DNA of 64,000 nt from Maribacter sp. (GTDB taxonomy: Bacteria; Bacteroidota; Bacteroidia; Flavobacteriales; Flavobacteriaceae): positions 36,466 through 100,465 of the forward strand of contig JAHDDL010000004.1 of NCBI GenBank assembly GCA_020629415.1, read 5' to 3'. Below, one piece after another: positions 19,923 to 27,848 of the stretch. The notes beneath the pieces are model-generated. The model had not been told where the DNA came from. It searched no databases and saw only the letters and a program-made list of their open reading frames with translations. Every line of letters begins with the position of its first letter. Position 1 is the first letter of the stretch. The translations under genes and the position numbers were made by a program.

Positions 19923-21674
19923 ATGAAATACTCCGCTATACCTACCGCACAATCTATTGTTCAACATTGCCGGGCAAAGCATATTACTAATGTAGTAATA
20001 TCACCAGGATCCAGGAATGCACCTTTGACCATAGCATTTGCGGAGAATCCTTATTTTGCCTGTTATAGCATTGTTGACGAACGTTGTGCCGCTTTTTTTG
20101 CCTTGGGCATGGCGCAACAACTGCAGAAGCCTGTTGTAGTTTTATGTACTTCTGGGAGTGCTCTTTTAAACTATTATCCCGCGGTAGCAGAGGCGTATTT
20201 TAGTAATATTCCGCTATTGGTTATTTCTGCGGATAGACCGGTTTATAAATTAGGAATAGGGGATGGGCAAACAATAAATCAACAAAATGTATTTGAAAAT
20301 CATATTAGATATTCTGCCAATCTAAAACAAGATGTAAGTCATGCCACAAATAAGGTGTTGCAATATAGACCAGAGTGGATTTCTGATAAGGAAGTAAGCG
20401 ATGTTCAGCAAGAAGTTCAAAATTACAATGATGCGGAATTAAACCTTGCTTTAGAAATTGCGCTGACTACCAATACTCCAGTACACATAAATGCCCCTTT
20501 TGAAGAACCTTTGTACAATACGCTTTCAGAACCTTCAATAGCTCCTCAAATAAGTGCTATACCGGTAAAGGTGGAAGATGTGATCAGTTTAGAAGACCAT
20601 AAACGCATTTGGAATACTTCTACCCGTAAAATGGTTTTAGTTGGGGTAAATACTCCAAATATTATTACAGATATATTGCTAGAGAAATTAGCTAATGATC
20701 CAAGTGTTCTGGTGTTGACAGAAACTACATCTAACATTCACCATCCTAATTTTTTCAATAGTATTGATTCTTTAGTTGCACCTATAGAAATGCATACTAA
20801 CAGGGAATTGTTGTTTAAAAAGCTAAAACCTGAGGTGCTTATTACTTTTGGCGGACTCATAGTTTCAAAGAAAGTAAAGGCTTTTTTAAGAGATTATGTG
20901 CCAGAACACCATTGGCATGTTGGCGGGCAATTTGCAAACGATACTTTTTTCTGTTTAGAAGAACATATAAAAGTTTCTGTAAGTGATTTTTTTAGTGAAA
21001 TGTATACGGATAATACTATCACAAAAAGTGATTATTTTACGCACTGGAATTTGATTAAAAAGAACTATGAACAAAAAAGAGAGGCATATTTAAAAGAAAT
21101 TCCATTTTCGGATTTCTTGGCTTTTGAACATATTTTAACAGCTATACCAAATGACTATACCCTACAATTGGCGAATAGCTCTACCATTAGATATGCCCAG
21201 TTGTTCAACATAAACCCTACCGTAAAAGTCTTTTGTAATAGAGGTACCAGTGGCATAGATGGCAGTACTTCTACCGCTGTAGGGGCATCTGTGGTTAGTA
21301 GTGCACCTACACTTTTCATTACAGGTGATCTGAGTTTTTTTTACGATAGTAATGCATTGTGGAATAGTTACTTAAGATCTGACTTTAGGATAATTTTGAT
21401 TAATAATGGTGGTGGTGGAATTTTTAGAATACTTCCGGGAAAAGAGAATTCACATGTTTTTGAAACCTATTTTGAGACCAGGCACTCATTAAACGCAGCG
21501 CATCTTTGTGCCATGTATGGCTTTGATTATATAACGGCGAGAACATCGGTAGAGCTACAGCATCAATTGGGTAGTTTTTTCAAAGTATCTAGTCGTCCGC
21601 AATTACTGGAAATTACTACGCCTACATTAATAAACGATAAAATTTTGATTGATTATTTTCGTTTCATATCTTAG
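19923..21674 (+). CDS. menD: SEPHCHC synthase MenD
   Basis: 583 residues from the ATG at 19923 (MKYSAIPTAQSIVQH), the usual N-terminus in this phylum. MenD is a thiamine-diphosphate enzyme that joins isochorismate and 2-oxoglutarate. The N-terminal half has ITNVVISPGSRNAPLTIAF and VDERCAAFFALGMAQ, with the ThDP-activating Glu in DERC. The C-terminal ThDP/Mg motif is GDLSFFYDSNALWN to IILINNGGGGIFRILPG, the GD(L)-(x)n-NN form. An in-frame TTG at 19902 gives seven extra residues that overlap a promoter-like box and is unlikely. Confidence 0.96.
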   Translation: MKYSAIPTAQSIVQHCRAKHITNVVISPGSRNAPLTIAFAENPYFACYSIVDERCAAFFALGMAQQLQKPVVVLCTSGSALLNYYPAVAEAYFSNIPLLVISADRPVYKLGIGDGQTINQQNVFENHIRYSANLKQDVSHATNKVLQYRPEWISDKEVSDVQQEVQNYNDAELNLALEIALTTNTPVHINAPFEEPLYNTLSEPSIAPQISAIPVKVEDVISLEDHKRIWNTSTRKMVLVGVNTPNIITDILLEKLANDPSVLVLTETTSNIHHPNFFNSIDSLVAPIEMHTNRELLFKKLKPEVLITFGGLIVSKKVKAFLRDYVPEHHWHVGGQFANDTFFCLEEHIKVSVSDFFSEMYTDNTITKSDYFTHWNLIKKNYEQKREAYLKEIPFSDFLAFEHILTAIPNDYTLQLANSSTIRYAQLFNINPTVKVFCNRGTSGIDGSTSTAVGASVVSSAPTLFITGDLSFFYDSNALWNSYLRSDFRIILINNGGGGIFRILPGKENSHVFETYFETRHSLNAAHLCAMYGFDYITARTSVELQHQLGSFFKVSSRPQLLEITTPTLINDKILIDYFRFIS

Positions 21675-21708
21675 TGGTGTATTAACCATTAATTATAACA
21701 CATTTAAC

Positions 21709-22053
21709 ATGAGTAAAAGAGACGATTTAATCGAAAAGTATGCTGCAGATATCAAAGATAAATTTGGTGAGAATGCAGATATGGATTTGCTTAAAAAAGT
21801 AACTGTTGGTCTTGGACCATCTATTTACAATATTGATGCTTCTAAAGTATCTGGTAGCGATCAAAAAGAATTGGATACCGTAAAGAACAATTACTTGATC
21901 AAAAAGTTGGGTCTACCTGACAATGCTAAATTAGATGAAGCTATTGCAACTGTTATGGACAAGTACGGTTCATCTAACAGAAACAAGCACAGAGCTGTAA
22001 TTTACTACAAGCTTTGTCAACATTTCAAAAAAGAATCTGTTTACGATAAATAG
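21709..22053 (+). CDS. DUF2853 family protein
   Basis: 114 residues from the ATG at 21709 (MSKRDDLIEKYAADIKDKFG). DUF2853 members are small, charged, alpha-helical cytoplasmic proteins of unknown function, and MDLLKKVTVGLGPSIYN with the C-terminal HRAVIYYKLCQHF is the family pattern. An open frame extends upstream to 21649 into the end of menD, but those 20 residues are not part of the family. Codon use suggests good expression. A strong terminator follows and closes the menF-menD unit. Confidence 0.9.
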   Translation: MSKRDDLIEKYAADIKDKFGENADMDLLKKVTVGLGPSIYNIDASKVSGSDQKELDTVKNNYLIKKLGLPDNAKLDEAIATVMDKYGSSNRNKHRAVIYYKLCQHFKKESVYDK

Positions 22054-22071
22054 TCAGATGACAAACAAAGT

Positions 22072-22109
22072 AAAGACCGTTACCCTTTTGGTAACGGTCT
22101 TTTTTTTTA
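22072..22109 (+). terminator. Intrinsic terminator after the DUF2853 gene
   Basis: AGACCGTTACC (22074-22084) pairs perfectly with GGTAACGGTCT (22090-22100), followed by nine T. Confidence 0.93.
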
Positions 22110-22134
22110 GCTTAAATTTTAAATATTTAAAATG

Positions 22135-22142
22135 TAATTTTG
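22135..22142 (+). promoter_or_regulatory. Flavobacterial -7 box TAATTTTG, four bases before cvfB
   Basis: TAATTTTG, then CAAC, then the cvfB ATG at 22147. The layout is identical to that at 16129. It implies a leaderless transcript starting after the strong terminator just upstream. Confidence 0.42.
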
Positions 22143-22146
22143 CAAC

Positions 22147-22983
22147 ATGATAGAATTAGGACGTATAAACAACCTTGAAATTTTAAGAGACACTAGTGTG
22201 GGGCTTTTTTTGGGAGATGAAGATGGAAATGATGTATTGTTGCCAAATAAATATGTGCCAACAGCATATGAAATAGGTGAGAAAATTAAAGTTTTCTGTT
22301 ATTTGGATTATGATGAAAGACCAGTTGCAACTACCTTGGAACCGGACATAATGTTAGGGGAATTTAGATTATTACAAGTAGCGGAGGTAAACGAATTTGG
22401 CGCATTTATGCAATGGGGCCTTGAAAAACATCTTTTGGTTCCATTTCGTGAACAAAGGGTAAAGATGAAAGAAGGGCAGTGGTATGTTGTCCACTGTTAT
22501 TTAGATGATCGTTCCGGTAGATTAGTGGCTTCTAACAAGCTCGATAAATTTTTGAATAATGATACCATTGACCTTAAGGAATGGGAAAAGGTAGATTTGG
22601 TGGTTACCAGACAAACAGATTTAGGTTGGGAGGTCATTGTAAACGAAAAACACAAAGGTCTGGTTTACTTTAATGAAGTATTTAAACCAATTAATATTGG
22701 TGATGTAATACCTGGTTGTATTAAGACCATTAGGAAAGATAATAAATTAGATATTTCATTACAGCCATTAGGTGCAAAAGTACTGGAGCCTGCAGCTAAA
22801 AAAATATATGAAGTTCTGGTAGATAGCGGTGGGTTTTTAGGTTTGCATGACAAATCTGCACCCGAAGAAATTAGAGACGTTTTTCAGATGAGCAAAAAGA
22901 CCTTTAAAAAAGGTCTGGGTACATTATATAGAGAACGTAAAATCAAAATAGAATCTGATGGTATTACTCTTTTGGACGATTAA
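22147..22983 (+). CDS. cvfB: CvfB-type S1 RNA-binding protein
   Basis: 278 residues. The N-terminus IELGRINNLEILRDTSVGLFLGDEDGNDVLLPNKYVP is typical of CvfB (YitL-like) proteins. Three S1-like OB folds follow, with FRLLQVAEVNEFGAFMQWGLEKHLLVPFREQ as the clearest, and a C-terminal winged-helix segment (FQMSKKTFKKGLGTLYRERKIKIE). CvfB is an RNA-binding regulator linked to virulence in staphylococci; its role in Bacteroidota is not known. In some flavobacteria menB occupies this interval, but this protein has no crotonase motif. Confidence 0.92.
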   Translation: MIELGRINNLEILRDTSVGLFLGDEDGNDVLLPNKYVPTAYEIGEKIKVFCYLDYDERPVATTLEPDIMLGEFRLLQVAEVNEFGAFMQWGLEKHLLVPFREQRVKMKEGQWYVVHCYLDDRSGRLVASNKLDKFLNNDTIDLKEWEKVDLVVTRQTDLGWEVIVNEKHKGLVYFNEVFKPINIGDVIPGCIKTIRKDNKLDISLQPLGAKVLEPAAKKIYEVLVDSGGFLGLHDKSAPEEIRDVFQMSKKTFKKGLGTLYRERKIKIESDGITLLDD

Positions 22984-23155
22984 ACTAAAATTGTAAGAAT
23001 ATTCAATTCTTATTGATTTTCAACAGAATATTTCAAATAATCGTCTAGTTTTTTGTAATACCTTACATTTAATTTTATTTTTGTTGTAAATAAAAAGTTA
23101 TTAACAATTTTTGGCTTACATTTAAGTTTTAAGCTTAAAAATTACCCCTGTAATT

Positions 23156-23764
23156 ATGCCTTTTATAGAAGAAAGTGATTTATTGGAATTACATAAAGAT
23201 GTCGATAAGGCCCAGATTATTAATGAGCGCTTATTGGATCAAATAAAGTTCAAGAATAAAGAATTAAAGAAGAGTAAGATTCAGCGAAATATATTGGCTG
23301 GTATAACTGCCTTTTTTATTATTGGCGGTTTGGCTTTTACCTCTTACACGGCAGGTATCTCAAGTTCAGGAGGGTTTAGTAGAAACTCATCGAACGATTT
23401 AGTTTTAACTTCTATCGATAGTGTAGATGCCATTAGAACCCGACTTGAAAATTTAAAAGAACAAAACGAAGAATTAAGTCTTGTAAAAGAGTTTTACCTG
23501 GCTAAGGAATTTTTGCAAAAAGAAAAGATATATTCTGTTCAGGTTAAGTCTTTTGTAGATAATAACGTGACCTTGGCTTCAGAAGCTTTGACCAATACGC
23601 TCTTTGTAAAAACAAACCCTTTTTATTCTTATTCATTAGGTAATTTTGAGACTTTAGAAGAAGCTCAATCTTTTAGAAAACAATTAGTGGATATTGGTTT
23701 TGGAGATGCTTTTGTTGCTTCTTACCAAGATGGTAAAAGAATTCAAATAGAAGATCCGTTTTAG
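23156..23764 (+). CDS. Single-pass membrane protein with C-terminal SPOR-like domain
   Basis: 202 residues. A charged cytoplasmic coiled coil (to about residue 43) is followed by one membrane segment (NILAGITAFFIIGGLAFTSYTAG, about 45-68), a second coiled coil, and a C-terminal SPOR-like fold (IYSVQVKSFVDNN to YSLGNFETLEEAQSFRKQLVDIGF). SPOR domains bind glycan strands stripped of peptide side chains at division sites, so a cell-envelope role is likely. Its stop overlaps the GTG start of menA by one base (TAGTG), so menA translation is coupled to it. Confidence 0.82.
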   Translation: MPFIEESDLLELHKDVDKAQIINERLLDQIKFKNKELKKSKIQRNILAGITAFFIIGGLAFTSYTAGISSSGGFSRNSSNDLVLTSIDSVDAIRTRLENLKEQNEELSLVKEFYLAKEFLQKEKIYSVQVKSFVDNNVTLASEALTNTLFVKTNPFYSYSLGNFETLEEAQSFRKQLVDIGFGDAFVASYQDGKRIQIEDPF

Positions 23765-24672
23765 TGACTAAAGTTAGAGCTTGGCTAAACGCAGCAAGAC
23801 TTAGAACGCTCCCTTTATCCATTTCTGGAATACTTGTAGGCAGTGCTTTGGCCGCTTATCATGGGATTACCAACAGCACTATTTTTATATTGGCGATATT
23901 AACTACTATTGGGTTACAAGTTACCTCTAATTTTGCCAACGATTATGGAGATGGCGTAAAAGGTACGGATGGTGATGATAGATTAGGACCCAAACGTGCT
24001 TTGCAGAGCGGTCTTCTCACAGCTGCTCAATTAAAGACAGGTATTTATATTAGTATCGTTGTAAATGCAATTCTCATTGTATCGCTAATTATTACGTCTT
24101 TTGGTTTAGATAACATGCTATATCCCTTGTTGTTCTTATTATTGGGAGCTTTTGCAATTTGGGCCGCAATAACATACACGGTAGGTAAATCTGCCTATGG
24201 TTATAATGGACTTGGCGATATTTTTGTATTCATATTTTTTGGGTTGGTAAGTGTTTTAGGTTCTATGTTCTTATACTTAAAAGCTATTTCCTTTATGACC
24301 TTTTTACCGGCAATTTCTATAGGTCTTTTGAGTGTTGGTGTCCTAAACCTTAATAATATGCGGGACTATAGATCTGATGCTGCTGTAGGTAAGAACACCA
24401 TGGTCGTAAAAATGGGTTTACCAAGTGCAAAAAAATATCACTACACATTGTCAATTATCTCGTTTTTATGTCTGTTTTGTTTTTTGATTACAACAAATGG
24501 ATCGCAATTGCGTTATGTATGTCTTGTAGGCTACCTTTTCATATTTGTACATTTAAGAAAAGTAGCACGTACTAATAATGAGGCAGAACTAGATCCAGAG
24601 CTTAAAAAATTGGCTTTAAGTACCTTTTTTATCGCCCTGTTGTTTTTTATTAGTTATTATTATTTTTTGTAA
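23764..24672 (+). CDS. menA: 1,4-dihydroxy-2-naphthoate polyprenyltransferase
   Basis: 302-residue integral membrane prenyltransferase of the UbiA family. The first Asp-rich motif NFANDYGDGVKGTDGDDR and the second NLNNMRDYRSDAAVGKNT bind Mg-pyrophosphate. At least seven further hydrophobic segments are visible. It attaches the polyprenyl chain to DHNA to make demethylmenaquinone. It begins with GTG at 23764 (VTKVRAWLNAARLRTLPLS), overlapping the preceding gene, and the RLRTLPLS segment is the usual family start. Confidence 0.95.
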   Translation: MTKVRAWLNAARLRTLPLSISGILVGSALAAYHGITNSTIFILAILTTIGLQVTSNFANDYGDGVKGTDGDDRLGPKRALQSGLLTAAQLKTGIYISIVVNAILIVSLIITSFGLDNMLYPLLFLLLGAFAIWAAITYTVGKSAYGYNGLGDIFVFIFFGLVSVLGSMFLYLKAISFMTFLPAISIGLLSVGVLNLNNMRDYRSDAAVGKNTMVVKMGLPSAKKYHYTLSIISFLCLFCFLITTNGSQLRYVCLVGYLFIFVHLRKVARTNNEAELDPELKKLALSTFFIALLFFISYYYFL

Positions 24673-24677
24673 TTTTG
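24670..24677 (+). promoter_or_regulatory. Flavobacterial -7 box TAATTTTG before the LytTR regulator gene
   Basis: TAATTTTG overlaps the menA stop codon, 27 bases ahead of the TTG start of the response regulator. It would let the regulator be transcribed apart from menA. Confidence 0.4.
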
Positions 24678-24704
24678 AGTATAACCCACAAACCAATTTA
24701 AACC

Positions 24705-25469
24705 TTGGAACAACCCATAAAAATTCTAATTGTTGAGGATAATGTGATCATCGCCGATGATATGCAATCTATGCTAGAGGAAATAGGATATGAAATTGTA
24801 GATAATGTAATTGTCTACGAACAAGCTGTAGAGGTTTTAAAGACCCAACAGGTAGATCTTGTTTTAATTGATATCATTCTTGCATCTGATAAAACGGGTA
24901 TTGATTTAGGGAAACATATTAGGGAGAATTATGATATTCCTTTCATTTTTGTAACTTCTAACTCTGATAGGGCAACAGTTGAAAATGCAAAGACAGTGAA
25001 GCCAAATGGTTACCTGGTTAAACCATTTGAGCAGCAAGATCTATATACTTCTATAGAAATAGCATTATCCAATTTTATTTACGGTAAGCAGACTGCGGCA
25101 AATAATGGTGCGGCAAATACTGCCAACACTGAAGATGTTGCAATGTCCAATTCTATATTAAAAGACTCAATTTTCGTAAAAAAGCAACATCTGTATTATA
25201 GAATACAATTTGGTGATATTCAATTTATAAAAGCAGATAATGTTTATTTGGAGGTAAATACGATCGATAAAAAATTCTTGGTACGTTCTCCTTTAAAAGA
25301 TTATTTAGAGAAATTACCGCAGAATAAATTTTATAGAGCGCACAAATCATATATCGTAAATGTTGATCATATAGATGCAATTAATTCTAAGGATATTATG
25401 ATAAATAATACATTGATTCCGATTTCTAAAGATTTTAAGGAATTTATAATTTCAGCTATGAATTCTTAA
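24705..25469 (+). CDS. LytTR-family response regulator
   Basis: 254 residues. The receiver domain covers about residues 1-122, with ILIVEDNVIIADDM (acidic pocket E11/D12), the phospho-acceptor D56 in LVLIDIILAS, and LVKPFEQ (Lys near 107). A linker rich in Ala, Asn and Thr follows. The LytTR DNA-binding domain spans about residues 155-254 (IFVKKQHLYYRIQFGDIQFIKADNVYLEV, FYRAHKSYIVNVDHIDAI). It starts with TTG (read as MEQPIKILIVEDN); there is no better start. A sensor kinase gene follows 406 bases downstream, and between the two lie four 21-bp-spaced direct repeats that could be its binding sites. Confidence 0.94.
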   Translation: MEQPIKILIVEDNVIIADDMQSMLEEIGYEIVDNVIVYEQAVEVLKTQQVDLVLIDIILASDKTGIDLGKHIRENYDIPFIFVTSNSDRATVENAKTVKPNGYLVKPFEQQDLYTSIEIALSNFIYGKQTAANNGAANTANTEDVAMSNSILKDSIFVKKQHLYYRIQFGDIQFIKADNVYLEVNTIDKKFLVRSPLKDYLEKLPQNKFYRAHKSYIVNVDHIDAINSKDIMINNTLIPISKDFKEFIISAMNS

Positions 25470-25494
25470 TTAGAAAACTAATATTTTTTAAAAG

Positions 25495-25519
25495 ACACCT
25501 TTTTAAGGTGTTTTTTTTT
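25495..25519 (+). terminator. Intrinsic terminator after the LytTR regulator gene
   Basis: ACACCT (25495-25500) pairs with AGGTGT (25506-25511), followed by a T-run to 25519. It separates transcription of the regulator from the downstream kinase. Confidence 0.8.
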
Positions 25520-25531
25520 GAATTTTACTTA

Positions 25532-25603
25532 GATGAAATGTATTTTATCATCGATAAAGTGTATATTTTTATCGATGAAATGCTTATAAAAAGAGATGAA
25601 ATA
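25532..25603 (+). repeat. Four 9-bp direct repeats with exact 21-bp period, overlapping perfect dyads (putative LytTR operator array)
   Basis: GATGAAATG (25532), GATAAAGTG (25553), GATGAAATG (25574) and GATGAAATA (25595) start exactly 21 bases apart; the first two full 21-base units are identical at 16 positions. Two dyads are superimposed: an 11-bp perfect inverted repeat, TCATCGATAAA (25548-25558) with TTTATCGATGA (25568-25578), and TGAAAT-AG-ATTTCA (25597-25610). LytTR proteins are known to bind pairs of ~9-bp direct repeats separated by ~12 bases, that is on the same face of the helix two turns apart, which is the period seen here. Assigning the adjacent regulator as ligand is inference. 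Confidence 0.7.
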
Positions 25604-25875
25604 GATTTCACAACAACTATTGCGGGTTACACAACAATTAATCTTAACACCAATGTGTTCTTTTTAATTTTGAGATATTAGGAATCGCGGCTATTTTTCT
25701 TCAAAACTTAGTTTTAAGTGTAGAATTTGTTTCGGTTTTCTATGAATTTTTAAAAAGTACGTAGAACACGCTTTTTGAGCTGTAGGTTATTTGAAAATCA
25801 TGTAACGAAGGCTCACAACAAAAATTTAGTAGATTCAACAATAAGATTTAAGTTTGATTCTGCTTTTATTGAGAT
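25604..25875 (+). promoter_or_regulatory. Leader/promoter region of the sensor kinase gene
   Basis: No gene here. CACAACAA occurs at 25609-25616 and 25630-25637 (again 21 bases apart) and at 25814-25821. Two TAnnTTTG -7 candidates are present: TAATTTTG at 25665-25672 and TAAGTTTG at 25849-25856. The first sits 27 bases after the second CACAACAA box, a plausible activator-to-promoter distance. The second is 19 bases before the kinase ATG. I could not find a convincing TTG -33 element for either. Confidence 0.4.
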
Positions 25876-27846
25876 ATGAAAAAACAGAATATTTTGAGAT
25901 TATTGTGCACTTTGGTTTTAGGTGTATATACGTGCCTAGTTTTTGCACAAGATAATACTACAACTCAAAATGAAGACTACTACAAACAGTTTCAAGATTT
26001 AGAGAATGGTGAATTACGTTCTTTTTTCTTTTTCAATACGCCAAATCGTTACAATCAGAATTCTCCGTATGATTGGTTAGATACCGTAAAGGTTTACTTG
26101 AACAGTTCTGAAAAAACCAAAGATTCCGTATCTATCCGTAATTATCAACTTATTGAGTCCCAAATTTATTATGATTTAGGTAACTATGAGAAAAGTTTGG
26201 CAATTGCAAGACCTTTATATGACGACTTGTTAAAGTTAGATGTGGAGTCTAAAAAGACTATTCTGGGCATTTTGGACAATAATTATAAAATGCTTGAATT
26301 ATATGACAAGCAAATAGAGATTAGAAGGGTTAAACGTGAATTAGGTTTCACTGATAATGTCGCCTTTTATGACATTTATGCAAGTTTAGGTCAGTATAGA
26401 AAGGCTATGCGAGATTATATGACCGAAGAAAAGAAAGTACTTAAAGACGATGATTATTACGGTCAAGCAATCTACAACAATACTATAGGTGATTATTTAA
26501 GATTAGATAAATCAACGGCTACAGCGTTAAGCTATTATAAAAAAGCCGAAGGACTAATAAAAGTTTTTTTAAGTGATGTCACAAATGAGCGCTCTGATAA
26601 AGAAATTGCTGACGGAAGAATTCTTAACGGGTTGATTATTGGTAATATTGGTAAAAGCCATGTTCAGTTAGGTGAGTATGAAAAAGCTATTCCGTTTTTA
26701 GAAGAAAGTAGGGATATCATCAAGAAATACAATAAAAGTAAATTCTCTTCTGATATTATTGAAAATACCTTGGCTCTAGCAGAATGTTATTTAAAGTTGG
26801 ATGATTATGCCAAAGCTACCGATTATTTGAGCGATGACCTTAATCCTATAAAGTCTGATAATATTTTAAAGCGTAATAGAATTTATGCAGATTATTACTT
26901 TAAAACCGGGGATTACAAAAACTCTACGGTATACCTTAAGAAGAACATAAGAATTAGGGATTCTATTGATGCATTAGCATCGAATATCAAGAATCAGCAA
27001 TTAACTTCTGTTGTTGCCCAAGATTTAGAGAATTCTAGAAAAACTATGGAGCAACAAAAAGCTCAGTTAGAAGAATCTAGAAAAGATATTAAGGCAAGAG
27101 ATGATAAGATTAGTTTGGTGTTTGTATCCTTGATTTTTACACTTATAGGTTTTGCCGGTTTAGTATATGCGTATTTAAAGAGTATTAAAAACCAACGTTT
27201 AATTGCCGAGCAGAAATTTATTATTGAAAATTCATTAGTAGAGAAAGATTCATTACTTAAAGAGATACATCATAGGGTTAAAAATAACCTTCAAATGGTC
27301 TCTAGTTTGTTGAGCTTACAAACTAAAAATACAAGAAGTAAAGCTGCTATTGCTGCATTGGAGGAAGGCAAGAGTAGGGTAAAAGCAATGGCCCTTATAC
27401 ATCAGAAGTTATACCAAAACGATGATTTATCGGTAATTGAGATGCAGGGCTATATTGAAAGTTTAATCAATAGTATTCAATCGGTTTACAAAAAAGGCGG
27501 ACATAATATTAATATTACCATTGATGCGGAAGGAGTAGAATTGGATATTGATAGAGCAATACCATTTGGACTTATATTAAACGAGTTGGTTTCTAATTCA
27601 TTTAAATATGCATTCCCGAACGATGATAGTGACGGAAAGATATATATTCATTTACGAAAAATAGCTGGTCAAGAAGGTTTCTTTGAGTATACCGATAATG
27701 GAATAGGTTTACCTGAAGATTCAGACGAAAGGGCAAGCTCCTCAATGGGTATACGTTTAATGAGCAGATTGGCAAATCAGCTTCAAACTTCATTGAATAC
27801 AGATAAAACCCAAGAAGGTGTGCGTTTCTGGTTTAATTTTAAATAG
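25876..27846 (+). CDS. Membrane sensor histidine kinase: signal peptide, TPR region, TM segment, HisKA_2, HATPase
   Basis: 656 residues. A signal peptide (LRLLCTLVLGVYTCLVFAQ) leads a periplasmic part of about 360 residues built of TPR-like helical pairs (for example YGQAIYNNTIGDYLRL, GNIGKSHVQLGEYEKAIPFLEES, ALAECYLKLDDYAKATDYL). A coiled coil and one membrane segment near residues 414-436 follow. The kinase core has the HisKA_2 box KEIHHRVKNNLQMVSSLLSL (His 465/466) and an HATPase with ILNELVSNSFKYAF, EYTDNGIGLP and MGIRLMSRLANQL. Such kinases differ from the LytS-type partners usual for LytTR regulators. Gene order and the repeat array between them suggest the pair is nonetheless cognate. 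Confidence 0.93.
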   Translation: MKKQNILRLLCTLVLGVYTCLVFAQDNTTTQNEDYYKQFQDLENGELRSFFFFNTPNRYNQNSPYDWLDTVKVYLNSSEKTKDSVSIRNYQLIESQIYYDLGNYEKSLAIARPLYDDLLKLDVESKKTILGILDNNYKMLELYDKQIEIRRVKRELGFTDNVAFYDIYASLGQYRKAMRDYMTEEKKVLKDDDYYGQAIYNNTIGDYLRLDKSTATALSYYKKAEGLIKVFLSDVTNERSDKEIADGRILNGLIIGNIGKSHVQLGEYEKAIPFLEESRDIIKKYNKSKFSSDIIENTLALAECYLKLDDYAKATDYLSDDLNPIKSDNILKRNRIYADYYFKTGDYKNSTVYLKKNIRIRDSIDALASNIKNQQLTSVVAQDLENSRKTMEQQKAQLEESRKDIKARDDKISLVFVSLIFTLIGFAGLVYAYLKSIKNQRLIAEQKFIIENSLVEKDSLLKEIHHRVKNNLQMVSSLLSLQTKNTRSKAAIAALEEGKSRVKAMALIHQKLYQNDDLSVIEMQGYIESLINSIQSVYKKGGHNINITIDAEGVELDIDRAIPFGLILNELVSNSFKYAFPNDDSDGKIYIHLRKIAGQEGFFEYTDNGIGLPEDSDERASSSMGIRLMSRLANQLQTSLNTDKTQEGVRFWFNFK

Positions 27847-27848
27847 GC

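Noticed and set aside
21649-21708. 20-residue N-terminal extension of the DUF2853 protein
   Set aside because: Overlaps the end of menD in another frame; the family starts at the MSKRDDLIEKYA methionine.
22147-22983. Possible menB in the menD-menA interval
   Set aside because: The protein has S1/OB folds of CvfB and no crotonase oxyanion-hole motif.
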